Below, in pieces: positions 36,194-42,558 of a stretch of DNA of 44,560 bases (within the stretch, counting starts at the first letter, position 1; every line of letters starts with the position of its first letter). Below the pieces are notes generated by a model. That model was not told the origin of the DNA and ran no database searches. It saw nothing but the letters and a program-made list of their open reading frames with translations. The DNA is from JABHCC01 sp034658635 (GTDB taxonomy: Bacteria > Bacteroidota > Bacteroidia > Bacteroidales > UBA12481): NCBI GenBank assembly GCA_034658635.1, contig JAYEFL010000075.1:1-44560 (forward strand). The letters are read 5' to 3'. The position numbers and the translations under genes are program-made.

Positions 36194-37228
36194 ATGGAGT
36201 ATAAAGGTCAGGTTACCATAAAAGATTTAGCGAGAGAATTGGGTATTTCTCCATCAACTGTTTCTAAAGCTCTCAAAAACCATCCGGATATCAGTGAATC
36301 TACCCGCCTGAAAGTAAATGAACTCGCCAGGAAGTATAAATATTATCCCAATCCAATCGCGTTAAGCCTAAGATCCGCAAAATCCAAAATAATTGGACTG
36401 GTTATACCAGAAATAGTTCATCATTTTTTCTCTTCTGTAATTTCAGGGATCGAAGATGTAGCATATGATGCCGGGTACAATGTCATGATTTATCAATCAA
36501 ATGAATCATTCAATCGTGAGGTAATGGCCTGTGACAACCTGGTTTCAAGCCGGGTAGAGGGTATTCTGATTTCCTCTTCAAAAGAAACAAGAAATTACGA
36601 CCATATTAAGAGGATTCTTGACAATAGAATACCTGTAGTAATGTATGACAGAGTTTTTGATGAGATAAAAACGGATAAAGTGACAGTAGATGATTTTGAA
36701 GGGGCTTATAAAGCTGTTTGTCATATTGCCAGCACTGGCTGTAAACGCATTGCGCACCTTGCAGGACCTCCTGGTCTGCGCATCACAGACCTGAGAAGAA
36801 GCGGCTACCTGGAAGCATTAAAGGATAATAAGCTGAAAATCGACAGGAACCTTATCGTTTACTGCGATAATTTTAAACAATCTCTTATCCGCACCAAACA
36901 GCTTATGAATCTGCCAGAACCTCCGGATGCTATTTTTACTGTAAATGATCTCACAGCAACCGGAGTCATGAAAACCCTGCATGAAATGGGGCTTAGAGTT
37001 CCAATGGATGTTTCGCTGGTTGGTTTCTCAAATAGTCTCATCTCACAGGTCACCAATCCTACTTTAACAACTGTAGATCAGCATGGATACCAGGTAGGAC
37101 AAACAGCCATTCAACTATTACTGGATAGACTCATGAATACTCATAGTTCACTTCCGTTCATCCACCAGGTTATCAAAACTGATTTGATTATCCGGGATTC
37201 AACAAAATCCTCCGTATTAAGAAGATAA
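36194..37228 (+). CDS. LacI/GalR-family transcriptional regulator of the alpha-glucan locus
   Basis: The 344-residue protein has the LacI helix-turn-helix at residues 7-26 (VTIKDLARELGISPSTVSKAL) with the hinge LRSAKSKIIGLVIPEI. A periplasmic-binding-protein-like sensor domain follows (SGIEDVAYDAGYNVMIYQSN, RVEGILISSS, RIAHLAGPPG, PDAIFTVNDLTATGVMKTLHEMG, TTVDQHGYQVGQTA). It should bind an alpha-glucan breakdown product such as maltose and contact the CAAACGTTTG sites flanking it. Its position between the divergent susCDE and transporter/phosphorylase arms supports control of both. Whether it represses or activates is not shown; both operators lie well upstream of the genes they would control, which would also suit activation. 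Confidence 0.92.
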   Translation: MEYKGQVTIKDLARELGISPSTVSKALKNHPDISESTRLKVNELARKYKYYPNPIALSLRSAKSKIIGLVIPEIVHHFFSSVISGIEDVAYDAGYNVMIYQSNESFNREVMACDNLVSSRVEGILISSSKETRNYDHIKRILDNRIPVVMYDRVFDEIKTDKVTVDDFEGAYKAVCHIASTGCKRIAHLAGPPGLRITDLRRSGYLEALKDNKLKIDRNLIVYCDNFKQSLIRTKQLMNLPEPPDAIFTVNDLTATGVMKTLHEMGLRVPMDVSLVGFSNSLISQVTNPTLTTVDQHGYQVGQTAIQLLLDRLMNTHSSLPFIHQVIKTDLIIRDSTKSSVLRR

Positions 37229-37252
37229 TTTGCTATGCCCTGACAATCGATC

Positions 37253-37264
37253 TCAAACGTTTGA
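37253..37264. promoter_or_regulatory. LacI-family operator upstream of the MFS-GH65 operon
   Basis: TCAAACGTTTGA is a perfect 12-base palindrome with central CG, sharing a 10-base core with the site upstream of susC. It is 25 bases after the regulator stop codon and 119 bases before the transporter ATG, about 82 bases upstream of the -7 element. Confidence 0.7.
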
Positions 37265-37345
37265 AATAAGGCAAATCAAGCGACAAACATCCTGTGACAC
37301 AAGCCTTTTCGGAATTATTATGCCAATTCCTCTTCTAATATTACT

Positions 37346-37353
37346 TATTTTTG
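37346..37353 (+). promoter_or_regulatory. -7 promoter element for the MFS-GH65 operon
   Basis: TATTTTTG matches TAnnTTTG 29 bases before the transporter ATG. No TTG lies at the normal -33 spacing, which would fit a promoter that needs an activator. Between box and ATG are TACATATGTA (37360-37369) and a small AGATT-GTT-AATCT hairpin (37370-37382) touching the start codon. Confidence 0.45.
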
Positions 37354-37382
37354 ATAAGCTACATATGTAAGATTGTTAATCT

Positions 37383-38909
37383 ATGAAAACACAGCCACGT
37401 TTAAGTTTCTGGCAAATCTGGAACATGAGTTTCGGATTCCTGGGCATCCAAATGGGTTTCGCCCTGCAAAATGCCAATGTTAGCCGGATCTTCGAAACAC
37501 TTGGTGCCAGTATTGAGAGCATTCCAATATTATGGATTGCAGCACCTGTCACCGGGTTAATAGTTCAACCAATAATTGGACATTACAGTGACAAAACGTG
37601 GACAAAGTTAGGGCGCAGAAGACCATTTTTCCTGGTAGGTGCAATTCTGGCATCGCTTGCTCTGGTCTTCATGCCAAACTCACCTACTCTGTGGATCGCA
37701 GCCGGAATGCTGTGGATAATGGATGCATCAATTAATGTCTCCATGGAACCATTCAGAGCTTTTGTAGGAGATAATCTGCCATCTGACCAAAGAACGAAAG
37801 GCTTTGCAATGCAAAGCTTCTTCATTGGCACAGGAGCTGTTGTTGCCTCCCTCCTTCCCTATATCTTTTCTCATTGGCTGGGAATCGAAAACACTGCAGC
37901 TGAAGGAATTATCCCACCTTCTGTAAAATGGGCCTTTTATGTTGGAGCCGCTGTTTTTATCAGCGCAGTACTCTGGACAGTAATTCGATCAAAAGAGTAT
38001 TCTCCGGAAGAATTGGCTTCATTTGGGAAAGCTGAAGAAACAGTAATTATTGGAGAGGCTGAAGATGCCGAATCTGATTTCTCCCTTTCACCCAATAAAT
38101 TCAACAAAAGTGGCCTTATCTGGGCTTTTGCCGGCCTTTCTGTAGCTGCCTTGATATATTTCCTTGATTTGAAAACAGAATTGTACATATTGGGATTCGG
38201 AATACTTGCTTATGGGGTTTTGCAGCTCATAACAGGTTTTTTTGTTTCAAGAAACTCCTCGAATGGACTAACAGAAATATTAACAGACCTGAGGAGGATG
38301 CCACAAACCATGAGGCAATTAGCTGTTGTCCAATTCTTTTCATGGCTTGCACTATTCTCCATGTGGATTTATTCCACTTCCGCTATAACAGGCCATGTTT
38401 ATGGCACCAGCGATACAACCTCAGTTGCATACAACGATGGAGCAGACTGGGTTGGAGTACTCTTTGGAGTTTACAACGGAGCTGCCGCCCTGTTTGCATT
38501 TCTTCTACCTGTTCTTGCACGGTTAACGTCCAGAAAAATAACCCATGCTATTTCACTAATTGCTGGAGGATTGGGGCTATGCAGCATTTTTCTAATTAAA
38601 GATCCTAACCTCCTGATCATTCCCTTTATTGGAATAGGCATGGCCTGGGGAAGTATTCTTTCAATGCCTTATGCAATACTAACCGGAAGCCTGCCGAAAA
38701 CAAAAATGGGTGTCTATATGGGAATATTCAACTTCTTCATAGTAATACCGCAAATCCTGGCCGCAACAATACTTGGTTTTTTAACAGCAAATCTATTTGG
38801 AGGCCATGCAATATATGCACTGGTTTTTGGTGGCGTAAGTATGTTCATTGCAGCTCTGTCGGTATTTTTGGTAAAGGATCCGGATGATAAAAAGTTAATC
38901 ATACAATGA
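37383..38909 (+). CDS. SLC45-type MFS sugar transporter, probable maltose importer
   Basis: This 508-residue inner-membrane protein has about 12 membrane segments. The signature loop DKTWTKLGRRRPFFLVGAI and the N-terminal WNMSFGFLGIQMGFALQNANVSRIFETLGA place it in the group of the sucrose/maltose-proton symporter (SLC45/GPH-like) family common in Bacteroidota alpha-glucan loci. A polar loop of about 30 residues (around 214-238, rich in Glu/Asp) separates the two halves. It should move maltose or short maltooligosaccharides from periplasm to cytosol. Its TGA stop overlaps the GH65 ATG (ATGA at 38906-38909), so the two are translationally coupled, supporting a shared substrate. Confidence 0.9.
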   Translation: MKTQPRLSFWQIWNMSFGFLGIQMGFALQNANVSRIFETLGASIESIPILWIAAPVTGLIVQPIIGHYSDKTWTKLGRRRPFFLVGAILASLALVFMPNSPTLWIAAGMLWIMDASINVSMEPFRAFVGDNLPSDQRTKGFAMQSFFIGTGAVVASLLPYIFSHWLGIENTAAEGIIPPSVKWAFYVGAAVFISAVLWTVIRSKEYSPEELASFGKAEETVIIGEAEDAESDFSLSPNKFNKSGLIWAFAGLSVAALIYFLDLKTELYILGFGILAYGVLQLITGFFVSRNSSNGLTEILTDLRRMPQTMRQLAVVQFFSWLALFSMWIYSTSAITGHVYGTSDTTSVAYNDGADWVGVLFGVYNGAAALFAFLLPVLARLTSRKITHAISLIAGGLGLCSIFLIKDPNLLIIPFIGIGMAWGSILSMPYAILTGSLPKTKMGVYMGIFNFFIVIPQILAATILGFLTANLFGGHAIYALVFGGVSMFIAALSVFLVKDPDDKKLIIQ

Positions 38910-41188
38910 AAAAATATATTCAGGAAGACGAATGGAGGATTATTGAGGAAGGCTTTGAACCTGAACATCACAAGAATTCAGAATCACTTTTCAGTCTGGG
39001 TAATGGTCATATGGGCCAAAGAGCCAATTTTGAAGAATCATACTCAGGACCAAGTCTCCAGGGGCACTACATAGCTGGAATATACTATCCTGATAAAACC
39101 AGAGTAGGATGGTGGAAAAACGGATATCCTGAATATTTTGCAAAAGTACTTAATGCCCCGTCGTGGATAGGAATCCATCTTGAAATTGATCAGCAGATCA
39201 TCGATTTATACTCCTTGAAAGTATCAAATTTCAAAAGAGTGCTTGACATGAAAAAAGGAATCCTTTTCAGAGAATTTACAGCTGAACTGAATAATGGCCA
39301 TAAAATAAAAGTGGCAGCCAAAAGGTTTCTGAGTATTGCCAGACGTGAAATTGGCGCAATACAATATGAAATCACCCCGATCAATTTCTCGGGACAAATA
39401 AAGGCGGATTTTTTTATTGACGCAAATATTGCCAACAAGGATTCTAACTATGATGAAAAATTCTGGAACCCCGTTTCAGAATCAGCTGATGACGCTCTTT
39501 CAATGGTTACTACTATTACAAAGAAGACAGACTTTACCGTAACAACTGCACAGTGGACAAGAATTGATTTCGATCATTCTCCATCCGGACTATGCCCGGA
39601 GAACCATATTGAGACTCAAAAAGTCCATTCTGTCTATAAATTTCCATTGAAAAGAGGACAAACCGCCTCCCTGTATAAGATCGTCTCAATTAATACTTCA
39701 AGAGATTATTCAAAAGAATTACTTGAAGAACAAGCCAGACAAAACATCATAGAAGTTGAAGGAATTGGATTTGAGGCACTTGAAAAAGAACACACCAAAG
39801 CCTGGGCTGCTAAATGGGAAGAAAGCGACATTGTAATTGAAGGAGATTTATCAGCACAACAAGGTATCCGGTTTAATATCTTTCAGTTAATTCAAACCTA
39901 TTCAGGCCATGATGCACGCTTGAATATTGGTCCAAAGGGTTTCACCGGCGAAAAGTATGGGGGTAGCACTTACTGGGATACTGAGGCCTACTGCCTTCCT
40001 TTTTACCTGAGCACCGCTGATGAGAGTATTCCGAGAAATCTTCTCCTTTATCGATATAATCAACTCGATAAAGCAATTGAAAACGCTCGAAAGCTTGGAT
40101 TTACAAATGGAGCTGCTCTATTCCCTATGGTGACAATGACCGGAGAAGAATGTCATAACGAATGGGAAATCACTTTTGAAGAGATACACAGGAACGGAGC
40201 AATTGCTTACGCAATTTTCAATTATAGCAGACATACAGGAGACGAGTCATATCTGGTCGATTACGGACTGGAAGTTCTGATTGCCATCTCGCGATTCTGG
40301 GCCCAAAGAGTTAATTACTCTGCTTTCAGACAGAAATATGTAATGTTGGGTGTTACTGGTCCGAATGAATATGAAAATAATGTCAACAATAACTGGTATA
40401 CCAACTACATTGCAGTCTGGACACTTAGATATACTCTGAAAGGGATCTCAAGGATTCTGGAAGGATATCCTGATAAAGCAAAACAATTATTTAATAAAAT
40501 AAACTTTGATCCTCATCAGGAGACAGTTCTTTGGAAGCAAATAATTGAAGACATGCACTTTCCAGAGGATAAAGATCTACAGATTTTTCTTCAACAAGAC
40601 GGATATCTTGATAAAGAACAAATCATGGCAAGTGAATTAGCCCCTTTCGAACGTCCGATTAATCAGAACTGGTCCTGGGATCGTATTCTCAGATCTTGTT
40701 TCATCAAACAAGCAGATGTTCTCCAGGGCATATATTTCTTTGAAAATGATTTCAGTGAGAAAGAAATCAGAAGAAATTTCGATTTCTACGAACCCAGAAC
40801 AGTTCACGAATCATCACTTTCTCCATGTGTTCATGTAGTATTGGCCACAAAACTCGGCAAACTCGAAAAGGCGTATGAGTTATACTTAAGAACCAGCCGC
40901 TTAGACCTGGATGACTACAATCATGAAGTTCATGAAGGATGTCATATTACCAGTATGGCAGGCACCTGGCTTTCTGTTGTAGAAGGCTTTGGTGGCATGA
41001 GAGTAAAAAACGATAGCTTACACTTCGATCCTCTTTTGCCTTCGGCATGGAAATCACTTCATTTTAAAGTTCGCTTTAGAAGCCGGTTTGTAAAGGTTAG
41101 TATTGAGCATCAAAAACTTCTTATCACTCCATTGGATGGAAAGGCATTCATGTATTTCGTCGACGGGAAAGAGCTGATTGCCGAATAA
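38906..41188 (+). CDS. GH65 family glycoside phosphorylase, probable maltose phosphorylase
   Basis: The 760-residue cytosolic enzyme has the GH65 N-terminal beta-sandwich (ESLFSLGNGHMGQRANFEE, YIAGIYYPDKTRVGWWKNGY), an alpha/alpha barrel (GSTYWDTEAYCLPFYL, GAALFPMVTMTGEECHNEWE) and a C-terminal beta domain. The catalytic acid is Glu488 in VTGPNEYENNVNNNWYTN, matching the GPNEY motif of maltose phosphorylase. Reaction: maltose plus phosphate gives glucose and beta-D-glucose-1-phosphate. No signal peptide is present. Trehalose, kojibiose and nigerose phosphorylases share this fold, so maltose specificity rests on the surrounding starch genes. The beta-phosphoglucomutase needed to use the product is not in the window. 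Confidence 0.93.
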   Translation: MKKYIQEDEWRIIEEGFEPEHHKNSESLFSLGNGHMGQRANFEESYSGPSLQGHYIAGIYYPDKTRVGWWKNGYPEYFAKVLNAPSWIGIHLEIDQQIIDLYSLKVSNFKRVLDMKKGILFREFTAELNNGHKIKVAAKRFLSIARREIGAIQYEITPINFSGQIKADFFIDANIANKDSNYDEKFWNPVSESADDALSMVTTITKKTDFTVTTAQWTRIDFDHSPSGLCPENHIETQKVHSVYKFPLKRGQTASLYKIVSINTSRDYSKELLEEQARQNIIEVEGIGFEALEKEHTKAWAAKWEESDIVIEGDLSAQQGIRFNIFQLIQTYSGHDARLNIGPKGFTGEKYGGSTYWDTEAYCLPFYLSTADESIPRNLLLYRYNQLDKAIENARKLGFTNGAALFPMVTMTGEECHNEWEITFEEIHRNGAIAYAIFNYSRHTGDESYLVDYGLEVLIAISRFWAQRVNYSAFRQKYVMLGVTGPNEYENNVNNNWYTNYIAVWTLRYTLKGISRILEGYPDKAKQLFNKINFDPHQETVLWKQIIEDMHFPEDKDLQIFLQQDGYLDKEQIMASELAPFERPINQNWSWDRILRSCFIKQADVLQGIYFFENDFSEKEIRRNFDFYEPRTVHESSLSPCVHVVLATKLGKLEKAYELYLRTSRLDLDDYNHEVHEGCHITSMAGTWLSVVEGFGGMRVKNDSLHFDPLLPSAWKSLHFKVRFRSRFVKVSIEHQKLLITPLDGKAFMYFVDGKELIAE

Positions 41189-41216
41189 TCACACACATAT
41201 ACCAATGCTTACCCTG

Positions 41217-41259
41217 GCTTGGTAACTTATTGCTAAGTAATTTGTTATCTTGACCAAGC
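41217..41259 (+). promoter_or_regulatory. Nested inverted repeats directly before the aspartic protease ATG
   Basis: GCTTGGT (41217-41223) pairs with ACCAAGC (41253-41259), which ends one base before the ATG at 41261. Inside the loop ACTTA (41225-41229) pairs with TAAGT (41234-41238). The structure would sit over the ribosome-binding region if transcribed. It could be a translational control element, an operator, or chance. Confidence 0.35.
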
Positions 41260-41260
41260 T

Positions 41261-42526
41261 ATGTATTTGATTAAGCATTTTTCAATGTTCTATCTGGCTG
41301 TACTGATTGCCACAGTGCCTGCATTGTCACAAGAATCTCTCATTTTCAAAGACCCACAAGAGATATCAATAACAATTCCTTTCAAAATGTCTCAGAATCT
41401 AATAATTCTTCCTGTAAGAATTAATGGATCAGTCCCAATGAATTTTGTTCTGGATTCTGGCATTACAAGTACAATAATAACTGAACTTACCGGGGTAGAT
41501 ACCGTTTCTCTTCAATATGTACGAGAGATAACACTGGCCGGATTGGGTAGTGGTGAACCAGGCACAGCCTATGCTTCAACCGGTAACAAATTTACTATTG
41601 ATCATCCATCACACTCCGGTTCAGGCATCACCGGTAAAAATCAGGATGTTTATATCCTGACGGAAGACCATTTTAACCTGAGCAAACAGCTTGGAATGCA
41701 GATTAACGGACTAATAGGAGCGGCCTTTTTCACCTCCTTTATTGTAGAAATTGACTACACTAATCAGCTCATAACCTTCCATGATCCTGATCGGTTTATC
41801 CTTAAGCGCAAATACCGACACTACAAGGAATTCCCACTAGAGTTGATCGGCAAAAAAGCATTTATCAACGCTACCCTTTTACAGTATCCGGATAAACAGA
41901 TAGACCTGAAACTGCTTATCGATACCGGTGCCAGCCTGTCATTATGGATTTCTGCAGGCTCTAATCCTGATATAGTGATTCCTGACCAAACTATTCCTGC
42001 TATGCTCGGACAAGGATTAAGCGGTGCAATTGCTGGTGTTAATGCAAGAGTTATGGGACTTGAGTTTGCCGGGCATAAGTTTAAACACCCGATTATTTCG
42101 TTTCCAGACTCTTCTTCTGTTATCGGTATGATGAAAGAATACGAGCGAAATGGAAGTCTCGGAAATGATATCCTCAGGAGGTTTAACATTGTTTTCGACT
42201 ATCCCCACAATCGAATATTTTTCAAGTCTAACAAAAGCATTACTGACCCTTTCTCATACAACAGAAGCGGCATGGAAATCGAGAAGCCATATTATAACGT
42301 ACCAGTTTATACTGTATTCAATGTTGTTCCTGACTCCCCAGCAGATGAAGCCGGCATTAAAATGGGCGACCAACTTGAAATGATAAACCATCTGCTCGTC
42401 AAGAACCTGCAAATGGATGAAATCAACAGCATACTGCACGGACACGATGGTCGGTCAATCCGAATACGCATCAAGCGAAATGGAGAAAGCCTGAAGGTTC
42501 GCTTCAGGCTTCACGGAGAAATATAG
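41261..42526 (+). CDS. Retropepsin-like aspartic protease with C-terminal PDZ domain
   Basis: The 421-residue protein has a signal peptide (LAVLIATVPALSQ). It contains two half-repeats of a pepsin/retropepsin-like fold, each with an aspartate motif: Asp65-Ser-Gly (NFVLDSGITST) and Asp221-Thr-Gly (LLIDTGASLSLW). Both are followed by the hydrophobic-Gly strand (NGLIGAAFF, GSLGNDILRRFNIVFDY). Residues about 335-420 form a PDZ domain (NVVPDSPADEAGIKMGDQLEMIN). This architecture is frequent in Bacteroidota and is taken to be a periplasmic or surface protease of unknown target. The first motif has Ser in place of Thr, which pepsin-like enzymes tolerate. It begins 72 bases after the GH65 stop and may be a separate unit. 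Confidence 0.88.
   Translation: MYLIKHFSMFYLAVLIATVPALSQESLIFKDPQEISITIPFKMSQNLIILPVRINGSVPMNFVLDSGITSTIITELTGVDTVSLQYVREITLAGLGSGEPGTAYASTGNKFTIDHPSHSGSGITGKNQDVYILTEDHFNLSKQLGMQINGLIGAAFFTSFIVEIDYTNQLITFHDPDRFILKRKYRHYKEFPLELIGKKAFINATLLQYPDKQIDLKLLIDTGASLSLWISAGSNPDIVIPDQTIPAMLGQGLSGAIAGVNARVMGLEFAGHKFKHPIISFPDSSSVIGMMKEYERNGSLGNDILRRFNIVFDYPHNRIFFKSNKSITDPFSYNRSGMEIEKPYYNVPVYTVFNVVPDSPADEAGIKMGDQLEMINHLLVKNLQMDEINSILHGHDGRSIRIRIKRNGESLKVRFRLHGEI
42488..42510 (+). repeat. Perfect 9-bp hairpin inside the protease 3' coding end
   Basis: AGCCTGAAG (42488-42496) and CTTCAGGCT (42502-42510) form a perfect stem with a 5-base loop, within the last codons of the aspartic protease gene. It has no U tract. 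It may protect the 3' end of the mRNA or aid termination with the next hairpin. Confidence 0.55.
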
Positions 42527-42546
42527 AGCCACACAGCCGTGTGGCT
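42527..42546. terminator. Hairpin terminator between convergent genes
   Basis: AGCCACAC (42527-42534) pairs with GTGTGGCT (42539-42546) around the loop AGCC. It begins at the base after the protease stop and ends 12 bases from the stop of the convergent S9 peptidase gene. The following T-run is short (TTT), so termination may be moderate. Confidence 0.65.
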
Positions 42547-42558
42547 TTACAATATCAT

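Noticed and set aside
36194..37228. Regulator as a SusR-type (membrane) sensor
   Set aside because: It has a classic N-terminal LacI helix-turn-helix and no membrane segment, so it is a one-component LacI-family protein.
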